A DNA stretch of 64,000 nucleotides, from contig NZ_JAEUAX010000001.1 in assembly GCF_019511645.1 (NCBI RefSeq), forward strand, positions 434,001 through 498,000, read 5' to 3'. The stretch comes from Microbacterium ureisolvens (lineage in GTDB: Bacteria > Actinomycetota > Actinomycetes > Actinomycetales > Microbacteriaceae). The notes beneath the pieces were generated by a model. The model worked only from the letters and a program-made list of their open reading frames with translations. It searched no databases and was not told where the DNA came from. Both the position numbers and the translations under genes were made by a program. Below, one piece after another: positions 20,966-32,598 of this stretch (positions within the stretch are counted from its first letter, which is position 1; each line of letters starts with the position of its first letter).

Positions 20966-22335
20966 TCACAGAGCGTGCAGCGGCTTGCCCGCCACGGCGA
21001 GGAACGCCTCGCCCAGCGCCTCGGACTGGGTCGGGTGCGCGTGGATGAACGGCGCGATGTCTTCGGGGTGGGCCTCCCAGCCCACCACGAGCTGACCTTC
21101 GGTGATGAGCTCGCCCACGCGGTCCCCGATCAGGTGGACGCCGAGGACCGGCCCCTCCTTCGCACGGACGACCTTGACGATCCCGCTCGTGCCGAGGATC
21201 TCGCTCTTGCCGTTGCCGGCGAGGTTGTACTCGTACGCCACGATTCCGTCGGCGCCGTGCGCGTCGGCCGCCTGCGCTTCGGTGAGGCCCACGGAGGCGA
21301 CCTCCGGGTGGCTGTACGTGACCTTGGGGATGTGCGCGTCGGGGATCACCACCGGGGAGAGGCCGGCGATCTCCTCGGCGACGAAGATCCCCTGCTGGAA
21401 TCCGCGGTGCGCGAGTTGGGGGCCCGGGACGATGTCACCCACCGCCCACACGTGGTCGACGCCGGTGCGCAGCCGCTCGTCGGCGATGACGAAGCCGCGG
21501 TCGATCGTCACACCCGCCTCCTCGTAGCCGAGGCCCGCGGTCGCCGGCCCGCGCCCGACGGCGACGAGTAGGTAGTCCGCGGTGAAGGTCTTGCCGTCCT
21601 CCAGCGTCGCGGTCACGGCGTCCGCGGTCTGCGTCGCGCTCTGGAACCGCACGCCCAGCGAGTACTGGATCCCGCGCCGCCGGAAGGCGCGCTCGAGGCC
21701 CTTGCTGAGCGCCAGATCCTCGTTGGGCACCAGGTGGTCGAGCGCCTCGACGATGGTGACCTCGCTCCCGAACGAGCGCCAGACGCTCGCGAACTCGACG
21801 CCGATGACGCCGCCGCCCAGGATCACCACGCTGCCGGGGATCTCATCGAGCTCGAGCGCGTGCTCGCTGGTGAGGATGCGGCCGCCGATCTCGAGCCCGG
21901 GCAGCGTCCGGCTGAACGAGCCGGTCGCAAGCACGACGTCGGCGCCGCGGTACAGGTCGTCTCCGACGCGGACGGCGGGGCCCGCCTCGAGGCGTCCCTC
22001 ACCGGTCACGACGGTGATCCCGCGGGCCTTGACCAGTCCTTCTAGACCCTTGTACTTCTTCGCGACGATGCCCTCGCGGTAGGCGCGGACGCCCGACGGG
22101 TCGATGCCGTCGAAGGTCGCGCGGATGCCGATGGCCGCAGCATCCCGTGTCGTGTCGGCCACCTCCGCCGCGTGCAGCAGGGCCTTCGTCGGGATGCAGC
22201 CGCGGTGCAGGCACGTCCCTCCCACCTTGTCCTTCTCGACAAGGGCTACGGTCTTGCCGAGTTCTGCAGCGCGCAGCGCGGCCGCATAGCCGCCGCTTCC
22301 ACCGCCGAGAACGACGAGATCGAAGGAGTGGTCGG

Positions 22336-22339
<4 letters not shown>
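20966..22339 (-). CDS. lpdA: Dihydrolipoyl dehydrogenase (E3)
   Basis: A 457-residue flavoprotein that reoxidises dihydrolipoamide with NAD. The FAD-binding GGGSGGYAAA motif is at residues 12-21 and the redox pair is in GGTCLHRGCIPTKA (near 41-54). The NAD-binding GGGVIGVEFAS motif lies near 175. The C-terminal HAHPTQSE supplies the active-site histidine-glutamate. The ATG overlaps the TGA of the preceding pepA gene (ATGA), indicating translational coupling, and sucB follows 62 bases downstream. Confidence 0.96.
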
Positions 22340-23823
<1,484 letters not shown>

Positions 23824-23908
23824 GGTCTCCATCCTAGGGACGACGACTGTTCGCTCTGAGCGCGACCCCGACGACCCGACGAGCGCGGGCGGCTCGTAGC
23901 ATGGGTGC

Positions 23909-24829
23909 ATGCCTTTTCCCGGCCCGCTGTTCGAGCGTGCGGCTTCCGCGCCGCCCGTGCCGCGCGGGCTGCCGCTGGTGATCGCCCTGACCGGCTTCAC
24001 CGATGCCGGCAGCGCCGTGAGCCGTGTGATCGACTACTTCCGCGACGAGCTCTCGCCCTCGCCGCTCGCCGTGTTCTCCAACGACACGCTGCTGGATTAC
24101 CGCGCACGCCGACCGATCGTGTCCTTCGAGAAGGACCACCTCACCGACTACCGCCCCTCCCGTCTGGAGCTGTCGTTCGCCCACGACGCCCTCGGACAGC
24201 CGTTCCTGCTCCTGGCGGGCTATGAGCCGGATTTCGCATGGGATGCCTTCACCGAGGCGGTTCTCGAGTTCACGGAGCTGTACGGGGTGTCCACGGTGAC
24301 GTGGGTTCATGCGATCCCGATGCCCGTACCTCACACGAGGCCGATCGGCACGACCGTGAGCGGAACCCGGTCGGAGCTCACCGAGGCGCATTCGGTGTGG
24401 CAGCCCCACACGCAGGTCCCCGCGACGGCGGGTCATCTCCTCGAGTACCGGCTCGCAGCCGCCGGCGTGCGCGTCGCGGGCTTCGTGCTGCTCATCCCGC
24501 ATTATCTCGGCGACACCGAGTACCCCGCGGCCGCTCTCGCGGCGCTCGACAGCCTGACCGTCGCGACCGGACTGGTCTTCTCCGGCGACGAGCTGCGCGA
24601 GGAGAACCGCGAGTATCTCGAGAAGGTGACGGAGCAGATCGAGGGCAGCGACGAGCTCGCGCGCATGGTGCAGGGCCTCGAGGAGCGCTACGACGCCTAT
24701 ATGGCCGGATCCACACTGGCCACCCCGATGATCCACACCGGCGACCTGCCCAGCGCAGACGAGCTGGCGGCCGAACTCGAGCGGTTCCTCGCCACGCGCC
24801 CCGCGGAGGACGACAAGCGCGGATCATGA
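23909..24829 (+). CDS. PAC2-family protein
   Basis: A 306-residue protein of the PAC2 (proteasome assembly chaperone 2-like) family, with the usual opening VPRGLPLVIALTGFTDAG and conserved GEGVS-like strand regions replaced by VTWVHAIPMPVPHTRP near residue 130. In actinobacteria such genes lie close to sigA; the biochemical role is unknown. ATG 23909 has TAGCAT ending six bases before it, so the message is probably leaderless. The gene is divergent from pepA across 85 bases. Confidence 0.88.
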   Translation: MPFPGPLFERAASAPPVPRGLPLVIALTGFTDAGSAVSRVIDYFRDELSPSPLAVFSNDTLLDYRARRPIVSFEKDHLTDYRPSRLELSFAHDALGQPFLLLAGYEPDFAWDAFTEAVLEFTELYGVSTVTWVHAIPMPVPHTRPIGTTVSGTRSELTEAHSVWQPHTQVPATAGHLLEYRLAAAGVRVAGFVLLIPHYLGDTEYPAAALAALDSLTVATGLVFSGDELREENREYLEKVTEQIEGSDELARMVQGLEERYDAYMAGSTLATPMIHTGDLPSADELAAELERFLATRPAEDDKRGS

Positions 24830-24956
24830 TCGCGTGGCCTCGCGCGCCGGCGGAATTCGACGGCCGAGCGAGGCGTTGACATCAGGGATGGAGGTGCGCC
24901 GGTCTCGGCAGGGCGATGCTGGCGGCGCACGGCAAGTATGAGATACTAGACGCTCT

Positions 24957-25016
24957 GACCCGTTGTCAACCGTCTTCGTGGGGCATCCCCGAGAAGATGC
25001 GGACTTGACAAGGGTC
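24957..25016 (+). ncRNA. Structured 5' leader element of sigA
   Basis: A nested hairpin 62-121 bases before the sigA start. The outer stem pairs GACCC-g-TTGTCAA (24957-24969) with TTGACAA-GGGTC (25005-25016), 12 pairs with one bulged G. Inside it TCTTC (24973-24977) pairs with GAAGA (24993-24997) and GGGG with CCCC around loop CAT. A weak -10 (GATACT, 24942-24947) would place the transcript start just before the structure. The TTGACA here is part of the stem, not a convincing -35. Function unknown. Confidence 0.55.
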
Positions 25017-25077
25017 TTACTAGTGTCCGAAACCGACCGGAGAGGCGCAGCGCGCTTCGACCGGTGAAAGGCGAAAC

Positions 25078-26417
<1,340 letters not shown>

Positions 26418-26421
<4 letters not shown>

Positions 26422-27113
26422 GCGAGGCGAACGCCGGCAAGGCGCTCACCGTACAGGTCGAGGGCTCGTCGTTCGCCCGCATCCCGATCCGCACGCGGGT
26501 CGTGATGCCGGGCGACGACCTCGACTCGTTCGTGAAGGAGTACGCGGCGGACGTCGTCCGCGAGGGCGACCTCCTCTTCGTCACGGAGAAGATCGTCGCG
26601 ATCACCCAGGGCCGCTCGTACCTCGTCGAGGACATCAAGCCCCGCAGGCTCGCGCTCTTCCTCTCCAAGTACGTCACCCGCACGCCGTACGGCATCGGCC
26701 TGGGCATGCCCGAGACGATGGAGATGGCGCTGCGCGAGTGCGGCACGATCCGCATCCTCTTCGCGGCCGCCGTCTCGGCGGTGACCAAGCTGTTCGGCCG
26801 CAAGGGCGACTTCTACCGCATCGCCGGCGACAAGGCACGCGCGATCGACGGCCCGACGTCCGGAACGATCCCGCCCTACAACAAGGCGGTCGTCCTCGGA
26901 CCCGAGCGCCCGCGCGAGGTCGCGACGCACCTCAAGTCGCTGCTCGGCGGCGTGCCCGAAGTGGCGGTGGTCGACATCAACGACCTCGGCGGCAACATCC
27001 TCGGCTCCACGCTCGACAAGGCGGAGGAGAAGCGCCTGGTCGCGATCCTGAAGGACAACCCGCTGGGTCAGGGCCACCAGTCGACGCCGCTCGGCATCGT
27101 CCGCACGGTCTGA
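26418..27113 (+). CDS. CofE-like (F420-0:glutamate ligase family) ligase
   Basis: A 231-residue protein resembling the CofE fold: [14 protein letters not shown] near residues 20-34, then [18 protein letters not shown] (near 50-67), which matches the family GDVVVVTSK pattern, and a GGNILG segment near 193. CofE adds glutamate to coenzyme F420 through gamma-amide bonds with GTP. No F420 gene is nearby; the neighbours are an ATP-grasp ligase and a split racemase, so a different amide-forming role is plausible. It overlaps sigA by four bases and ends before a strong terminator. Confidence 0.78.
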
Positions 27114-27123
27114 CTCGGATTCA

Positions 27124-27166
27124 GCAGAAAGGCGCGGCATCCTTCAGGGATGCCGCGCCTTTCTGC
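27124..27166. terminator. Bidirectional terminator
   Basis: A 19-pair stem beginning GCAGAAAGGCGCGGCATCC closes around a short loop and ends TTTCTGC. It lies between the stop of the CofE-like gene and the facing ATP-grasp gene and should end both transcripts. Confidence 0.88.
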
Positions 27167-27200
27167 GCTGCACGCGCGCAGTGATCGGCACCGTCTCGGT

Positions 27201-28223
27201 TCAGAAGCCGATGGCTTCGCGATAGCGAGGCTTGTGACCGGTGCGGATGCCGGTGACGCTCGGCTTGTTCTCGTACACGCCGGCGCCCCAGTTGCCCTCG
27301 ACGAGCACCGGACCGTCCGGCGAGACGACGATGTCCCATCCGACGTACCGGATCTGCGGCACGACGCGCGCGACCTGGTCGACGAACGCCTTGACCTCCT
27401 CGATCATCGGCAGCTGGAAGTCGGCGATGACGAAACCGCTGTCGGGGTGCTTCTGGTGCACATGGCTGTGCGAGTCGTAGCCCGGACCGACGGCATGGCC
27501 GTTGTCGTCGAGCATCGTGTAGAAGCCGCCGAAGGTCATCTGGTCGCTCACCGCACCGCGTCCGAACTTCTGCGCCATCGCCAGGATGTGCGTCTGCTCG
27601 CCGTCGAAGAACGCGGTCACGCGCGTGGTGTTCACGGTTCCGGGGCACACGGCGGCGAGGTCGGCGTGCTGGCGGATGACCTCCTCGATGAGCAGCTCGC
27701 CGCGCGAGAGCAGGCCGCGATGGAAATCCTCCCAGTCCGAGACGTCCGCCGCGTGGTAGCGGTGCACGCCCGTTCCCGCCTGGCCCACCGGCTCCTTGGT
27801 GACGATCGTGCCGTGCTTCTCGGCGAAGGCGCGCACCGCATCGGCGTTGCCCTCCTCGACGACCATCCAGTCCCGGCGGAGGAAGTCGCTGAACGTACGG
27901 TCGAACTCGATCTTGTCCTGGAAGCGGCCGCGGTACGCGGGGTCGTCGTACTTCTGCGACAGCTCGTTCGAGACGGGATGCGTCATGTACGTCGCACGCT
28001 CCGAGCGGTTCAGGATCGCGAAGTCGTAGTCGACGTAGTCCTGGAAGCCGACCTGCCTGAACCCCGCCGACCACAGCATGTCGACCACCACCGCGGGGGT
28101 CCATTTGCCGTGCGCGTGCGCGGTCTCTTTCGCGCGCTCCAGCACGGAGCCGACATCGATGCGACGGACACGCCAGGCGAGGTAGCGAAGGCGGTTCGAG
28201 AGGGCGAGGCCCTGAGAAGACAT
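27201..28223 (-). CDS. ATP-grasp ligase of the sugar-transfer-associated type
   Basis: A 340-residue protein resembling the ATPgrasp_ST family. Seen features: an N-terminal helical part, the glycine-rich ATP loop in KEPVGQAGTGVHRY (near residue 140), an EEVIRQH segment with adenine-contacting residues, and metal ligands in VGWDIVVSPDGPVLVEGN (near 300-317). Such enzymes join a carboxylate to an amine or peptide using ATP; the acceptor is unknown. ATG 28223 has GGAG six bases upstream. It is divergent from the split racemase genes and probably shares their promoter region. Confidence 0.8.
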   Translation of the reverse strand: MSSQGLALSNRLRYLAWRVRRIDVGSVLERAKETAHAHGKWTPAVVVDMLWSAGFRQVGFQDYVDYDFAILNRSERATYMTHPVSNELSQKYDDPAYRGRFQDKIEFDRTFSDFLRRDWMVVEEGNADAVRAFAEKHGTIVTKEPVGQAGTGVHRYHAADVSDWEDFHRGLLSRGELLIEEVIRQHADLAAVCPGTVNTTRVTAFFDGEQTHILAMAQKFGRGAVSDQMTFGGFYTMLDDNGHAVGPGYDSHSHVHQKHPDSGFVIADFQLPMIEEVKAFVDQVARVVPQIRYVGWDIVVSPDGPVLVEGNWGAGVYENKPSVTGIRTGHKPRYREAIGF

Positions 28224-28254
28224 GCGTGCTCCGGGTTCGGTTCGGGGACCCCGA

Positions 28255-28262
28255 TAGTCTAG
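28255..28262. promoter_or_regulatory. Bidirectional -10 region between ATP-grasp and racemase genes
   Basis: TAGTCTA reads as a -10 on both strands: TAGTCT on plus (28255-28260), six bases before the GTG of the racemase C-domain gene, and TAGACT on minus. Only 43 bases separate the two start codons, so the genes are probably co-regulated. Confidence 0.55.
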
Positions 28263-28266
28263 AGGC

Positions 28267-28998
28267 GTGAGTTCCGCTATCCCTGGGCACGACCACCCCG
28301 TGCCGGGATCGGACCCCCGCAGCGCCCCCGTCGCCCGGATCTCGCGGGCCGCGCTGACGGCGAATGCCCGTGCCGCGCGGGAACGGGGCATCCGTTCGTA
28401 CGGTCCGTCGATCCTCCAAGCGGATGCCTGGGGCCACGGTGCGGAGCTCGTCCGCGATGTGCTCGCGGCCGAGGAGTTCGTCCCCGAGGAGACCGTTCCC
28501 GAGGTGCGCCGCGGAGACGTCGAGCACGGAGCGGTGGTCGGACGAGCGAGGACTCTCCAGCCCTCCTGGCTGTTCGGGCTGCCCGATTCGGAGCACGCCA
28601 CCGCGCCCGCCCTGCGGCTCACGGGCACCGTCCTCTCGGTGAAGGACCTGCGGGCCGGCGAGGGCGTGTCCTACGGCTACGCGTATCGAGCGTCGACCGA
28701 CACCCGCGTCGCGCTGGTCACGGGCGGCTACGCGCAGGGGATCGTGCGCGGGCTCGGCGGCGCGGTCCACGTGGCGATCGCCCGGGGGCGGCACCCCATC
28801 ATCGGTCGCGTCGCGATGGACGTGTGCGTGGTGGAGATCACGGATGCCGCGGTCCGGCGCGGCGAGGAGGCCTTGTTCCTCGGCGACCCGGCGCAGGGCG
28901 AACCGTCTCTCGCCGAATGGGTGCGCGCGACGGGACTGACGGCCGGGGAGCTCGTCACGACGGTCGGACTACGCGCCATCCGGGAGGAGGCACTGTGA
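28267..28998 (+). CDS. Alanine-racemase-like protein with intact C-terminal domain but degenerate, shortened barrel
   Basis: A 243-residue protein. Residues about 22-65 resemble the start of the PLP barrel, but the lysine that should hold PLP is glutamine (ILQADAWGHG, Gln51; usual form VKADAYGHG). Most of the barrel, around 130 residues, is missing. From about 114 on, the C-terminal domain is complete: GEGVSYG with the catalytic tyrosine (Tyr136), a GYAQG segment, and GRHPIIGRVAMD. Reading frame and codon use look healthy. It starts leaderless at GTG 28267 and overlaps the next gene by GTGA. I infer it is a partner subunit. Confidence 0.8.
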   Translation: MSSAIPGHDHPVPGSDPRSAPVARISRAALTANARAARERGIRSYGPSILQADAWGHGAELVRDVLAAEEFVPEETVPEVRRGDVEHGAVVGRARTLQPSWLFGLPDSEHATAPALRLTGTVLSVKDLRAGEGVSYGYAYRASTDTRVALVTGGYAQGIVRGLGGAVHVAIARGRHPIIGRVAMDVCVVEITDAAVRRGEEALFLGDPAQGEPSLAEWVRATGLTAGELVTTVGLRAIREEAL

Positions 28999-30044
28999 CC
29001 GCACGCCTGCACGTCGACCTCGATGCGCTCGAGGCCAACATCGCGCGCGTGCGTGCCACGGTGTCGCCCGCCGAGCTGATGCTCGTGGTCAAGGACGACG
29101 CCTACGGTCACGGGCTGGAGCCCGTCGTGCGGGCGGCCTCAGGTGCGGGGGTGGTCTGGTTCGGCGCCTTCGATGTGCGCACGGCGTGCGCCGTGCGTGA
29201 GGCGGTGGGCGAGGACGCCCGCATCTTCGCCTGGATCGCCGCCTCGCGCGGCGACCTCGAGGCGGCCGTCGCCGCACGCATCGACCTGGGCGTCGGCGAT
29301 GCCGACCTGCTGGAGGAGATCGCGGATGCCGCGCGGGACGCCGGGAGCCGGGTTCGCGTGCATCTCAAGATCGACACCGGCCTGCATCGCAACGGAGTGC
29401 GCCCGGAGCAGTGGCCCGGGTTCGTGTCGCGCGCGGCTGCTCTCCACTCGGAGGGCGTCATCGACGTCGTCGGCATCTGGAGCCACATCGCGGAGGCGTC
29501 AGATGCCGAAGACGACGAGGCTCGCGGCGTCTACGAGTGGGCTCTCGCCGAGGCGGAGGCCGTCGGCTTGCGTCGGATGACGCGCCATCTGGCCGCCAGC
29601 GCGGCCTCGTTCGCGCGCCCGGAGTTCCGCTACGACATGGTCCGGGTGGGCGCGTTCTGCTACGGCATCCGCTCCGCCGGAGGTCCCTCCGCCGACGACC
29701 TCGGACTGCGGCCGATCGGAACGCTGCACGCCGACGTCGTCGAGGTGGCGGGACAGTACGTCAGGGTCGACCTCGGATGGCTCCACGGGCTTCCGTCGTC
29801 GCTTCGGCTCCGCTCGTCGGTAGGAACCCCCGCCGGGAGCCGGCAGCTCATCGACATCGGCCGCTCGGATTCTCTCGTCGCCTCGTGGCCGGGAGCCGGC
29901 GCCGGGGACACAGTCGCGATCTACGGTCCGGGCGCTGCGGGTGAAGTGAGCGCGACGGATCTCGCCGAGCTCATCGGCACGATCGGTGAGGAGATCGCAC
30001 TGCGCGTGTCACCGCTCGTGGAACGCAGATACACCCGCCGCTGA
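28995..30044 (+). CDS. Alanine-racemase-like protein with intact PLP barrel but lacking the catalytic tyrosine region
   Basis: A 349-residue protein. The PLP lysine is present (LVVKDDAYGHG, Lys33), as are HLKIDTGLHRNGV, the SHIAEA histidine region and the phosphate-binding RVGAFCYG. In the C-terminal domain the SYG stretch with the catalytic tyrosine is absent: the chain runs from VVEVAGQ directly into VRVDLGWLHGLP, and GRVxMD is replaced by GRSDSL. It overlaps the previous gene by four bases. Because alanine-racemase active sites use lysine from one subunit and tyrosine from the other, the two products may complement each other. Confidence 0.85.
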   Translation: MTARLHVDLDALEANIARVRATVSPAELMLVVKDDAYGHGLEPVVRAASGAGVVWFGAFDVRTACAVREAVGEDARIFAWIAASRGDLEAAVAARIDLGVGDADLLEEIADAARDAGSRVRVHLKIDTGLHRNGVRPEQWPGFVSRAAALHSEGVIDVVGIWSHIAEASDAEDDEARGVYEWALAEAEAVGLRRMTRHLAASAASFARPEFRYDMVRVGAFCYGIRSAGGPSADDLGLRPIGTLHADVVEVAGQYVRVDLGWLHGLPSSLRLRSSVGTPAGSRQLIDIGRSDSLVASWPGAGAGDTVAIYGPGAAGEVSATDLAELIGTIGEEIALRVSPLVERRYTRR

Positions 30045-30056
30045 AAGCGGCGGGTG
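30032..30056. terminator. Terminator overlapping the racemase stop codon
   Basis: CACCCGCCGC pairs perfectly with GCGGCGGGTG (10 pairs). The TGA stop of the racemase gene lies in the 5-base loop. It also lies 23 bases from the stop of the facing DUF7455 gene. Confidence 0.85.
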
Positions 30057-30078
30057 CGAGTCTGCCGGGGACGGACGC

Positions 30079-30297
30079 CTACTCGGCGAGGCGAGCGGTC
30101 TCGTCGTGCCAGGAGGTCGCGATGGCGCGAAGCTTCTCTTCGTACTTGCGACCGTGGTGGGCGCAGAAGAGGAGTTCGCTGCCGTTGACCTCGGCGGCGA
30201 TGTACGCCTGTGCGCCACAGGAATCGCAGCGATCCATGGCCGTGAGGCGGTACTCGAGGACGGCGCCGGTCTCGGTCGGTGTCGATATCGTGTTCAT
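30079..30297 (-). CDS. DUF7455-type small zinc-binding protein
   Basis: A 72-residue protein with a CDSCGAQA pair and a second CAHHGR metal site (residues about 22-45), typical of a small zinc-binding protein found beside sigA and topoisomerase genes in actinobacteria. Function unknown. ATG 30297 has GAGGAGG eight bases upstream; an in-frame start 18 codons earlier lacks such a site. It is divergent from parE. Confidence 0.82.
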   Translation of the reverse strand: MNTISTPTETGAVLEYRLTAMDRCDSCGAQAYIAAEVNGSELLFCAHHGRKYEEKLRAIATSWHDETARLAE

Positions 30298-30465
30298 CTC
30301 GGTGCCTCCTCGTACAGGTAGAACTCTCTTGCGGTCATGAAATACAACCACGCCGATGTTTCGAGAATGCCGCGAACAGGCGACATTTCGCTGAGCGCGT
30401 ACGCCGCCCGGCCCTGAAGCGTGTCTGCGCGGGGCGGTCGGGCGCCCCGATTACGATGGGAGATT

Positions 30466-32547
30466 GTGACCGCCGAGTACTCCGCCCATCATCTCCAGGT
30501 GCTCGAAGGGCTCGAAGCGGTCCGCAAGCGCCCCGGCATGTACATCGGCTCGACCGACTCGCGCGGCCTCATGCACTGCCTGTGGGAGATCATCGACAAC
30601 TCCGTCGACGAGGCCCTCGCCGGCCACGGCTCGCGCATCGACATCATCCTCCACGCCGACGGCAGCGTGGAGGTGCGCGACCGCGCACGGGGCATCCCCG
30701 TCGACATCGAACCGCGCACAGGTCTGTCCGGCGTCGAGGTCGTCTTCACCAAGCTCCACGCCGGCGGCAAGTTCGGCGGCGGCTCCTACGCCGCGTCGGG
30801 CGGTCTGCACGGCGTCGGGGCATCCGTCGTCAACGCGCTCTCGGAGCGCCTCGACGTCGAGGTCGACCGCGGCGGCAAGACCTGGGCGATGTCGTTCCAC
30901 CGGGGAGAGCCCGGCGTCTTCTCCAACGGCAGTCCCGACTCCGCCTTCACGCCGTTCGAAGACCGCAGCGAACTGCGCGTCGCGGGTCGTGCCGCCAAGG
31001 GCGTCACCGGCACCCGCATCCGCTACTGGGCCGACCGGCAGATCTTCACGAAGGACGCCGCGTTCAACCTGCAGGAACTCGAGCAGCGCGCCCGCCAGAC
31101 CGCGTTCCTGGTCCCCGGCCTCGAGATCGTCATCCGCGACGAGCGACCCGGCACCGAGTCGGGCGAGCCCGTCGAGACGAGCTACCGCTTCGACGGCGGC
31201 ATCTCGGAGTTCGCCGACTTCCTCGCTCCGGACTCCGGTGTCACCGACACCTGGCGGCTGAGCGGCGAGGGGAAGTTCACCGAGACCGTCCCGGTGCTGC
31301 AGCCTTCGGGGGCCATGGTGCCGACCGAGGTCGAGCGCGAGTGCCACGTCGACATCGCGGTCAGGTGGGGCACAGGGTACGAGACCGTGTCGCGGTCGTT
31401 CGTCAACATCATCGCGACGCCCAAGGGCGGGACGCATCAGCAGGGATTCGAGCAGGGCCTCATGAAGGTTCTGCGCGACCAGGTCGCGCAGAACGCCCGC
31501 CGGCTCAAGGTCGGAGGCGACAAACTCGAGAAGGACGACATCCTCGCCGGCCTCACGGCGGTGCTCACCGTGCGCCTGCCCGAACCGCAGTTCGAAGGTC
31601 AGACGAAGGAAGTGCTCGGCACGCCGGCCGTGCGCCAGATCGTGTCGAACGTCGTCTCCCGCGAGCTCACCGCGCGGTTCACCTCGGCCAAGCGCGACGA
31701 CAAGGCGCAGACCTCGCTGCTGCTCGACAAGGTCGTCTCCGAGATGAAGGCGCGCATCTCCGCGCGCACGCACAAAGAGACGCAGCGACGCAAGAACGCA
31801 CTCGAGTCCTCGTCGCTGCCGGCGAAGCTCGCAGACTGCCGATCGAACGACGTCGCAGAATCGGAGCTGTTCATCGTCGAGGGCGACTCGGCACTCGGAA
31901 CCGCCAAGCTCGCCCGCAACAGCGAGTTCCAGGCGCTGCTGCCGATCCGCGGCAAGATCCTCAACGTCCAGAAGGCGTCGATCAGCGACATGCTGTCCAA
32001 CGCCGAGTGCGCGGCGATCATCCAGGTGATCGGCGCCGGCTCCGGCCGCTCGTTCGATCTCGACACGGCCCGCTACGGCAAGATCATCCTGATGAGCGAC
32101 GCCGACGTGGACGGCGCGCATATCCGCACGCTGCTGCTGACGCTGTTCTTCCGCTATATGCGACCGCTCATCGACGAGGGCCGCGTCTACGCCGCCGTCC
32201 CACCGCTGCACCGTGTGGTAGTGATGAATCCCGGGTCCAAGCCCAACGAGACGATCTACACCTACTCCGAGGCCGAGCTGCACGGACTCCTCACGAAGCT
32301 CACCAAGGCCGGCAAGCGCTGGCAGGAACCCGTCCAGCGCTACAAGGGCCTCGGCGAGATGGACGCGGACCAGCTGGCGACCACCACGATGGACCGCAAT
32401 GGCCGCACCCTCCGGCGTGTGCGCATGCAGGATGCCGAGGCCGCGGCATCCGTCTTCGAACTGCTGATGGGCAACGATGTGGCACCCCGCAAGGAGTTCA
32501 TCATCGACTCCAGCGACCGACTGGTGCGCGAGCGCATCGACGCGTGA
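30466..32547 (+). CDS. parE: DNA topoisomerase IV subunit B
   Basis: A 693-residue GHKL ATPase subunit. ATP-binding motifs IIDNSVDEAL (near residue 45) and GLHGVGASVVNAL (near 115) are seen, as is the TOPRIM part EGDSAL (near 472) and the PLRGK-like LLPIRGKILNV. I call it ParE rather than GyrB because it faces a ParC-type A subunit. GTG 30466 follows a TACGAT -10 by eight bases, so the leader is at most a couple of bases; the longer frame from 30421 would put the start upstream of that promoter. Confidence 0.92.
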   Translation: MTAEYSAHHLQVLEGLEAVRKRPGMYIGSTDSRGLMHCLWEIIDNSVDEALAGHGSRIDIILHADGSVEVRDRARGIPVDIEPRTGLSGVEVVFTKLHAGGKFGGGSYAASGGLHGVGASVVNALSERLDVEVDRGGKTWAMSFHRGEPGVFSNGSPDSAFTPFEDRSELRVAGRAAKGVTGTRIRYWADRQIFTKDAAFNLQELEQRARQTAFLVPGLEIVIRDERPGTESGEPVETSYRFDGGISEFADFLAPDSGVTDTWRLSGEGKFTETVPVLQPSGAMVPTEVERECHVDIAVRWGTGYETVSRSFVNIIATPKGGTHQQGFEQGLMKVLRDQVAQNARRLKVGGDKLEKDDILAGLTAVLTVRLPEPQFEGQTKEVLGTPAVRQIVSNVVSRELTARFTSAKRDDKAQTSLLLDKVVSEMKARISARTHKETQRRKNALESSSLPAKLADCRSNDVAESELFIVEGDSALGTAKLARNSEFQALLPIRGKILNVQKASISDMLSNAECAAIIQVIGAGSGRSFDLDTARYGKIILMSDADVDGAHIRTLLLTLFFRYMRPLIDEGRVYAAVPPLHRVVVMNPGSKPNETIYTYSEAELHGLLTKLTKAGKRWQEPVQRYKGLGEMDADQLATTTMDRNGRTLRRVRMQDAEAAASVFELLMGNDVAPRKEFIIDSSDRLVRERIDA

Positions 32548-32555
32548 CCGCTGGT

Positions 32556-32588
32556 CGGTTCCCCTCGCCGCGACAGCGAGGGGAACCG
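32556..32588. terminator. Bidirectional terminator between parE and parC
   Basis: CGGTTCCCCTCGC pairs with GCGAGGGGAACCG (13 pairs, 7-base loop) in the 51-base convergent gap. Confidence 0.88.
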
Positions 32589-32598
32589 ATCGGAGGAG

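Noticed and set aside
23824..23832. Upstream ATG for pepA (METMSF)
   Set aside because: It overlaps the TAGGAT -10 element, so it would lie before the transcript start.
25005..25010. TTGACA as the -35 of a sigA promoter
   Set aside because: No -10 lies 16-18 bases downstream and the hexamer is part of a 12-pair stem.
28267..28998. Treating the racemase C-domain gene as a pseudogene
   Set aside because: The frame is open, the C-terminal domain is intact, and it has its own promoter and is coupled to the next gene; decay is possible but not the best reading.
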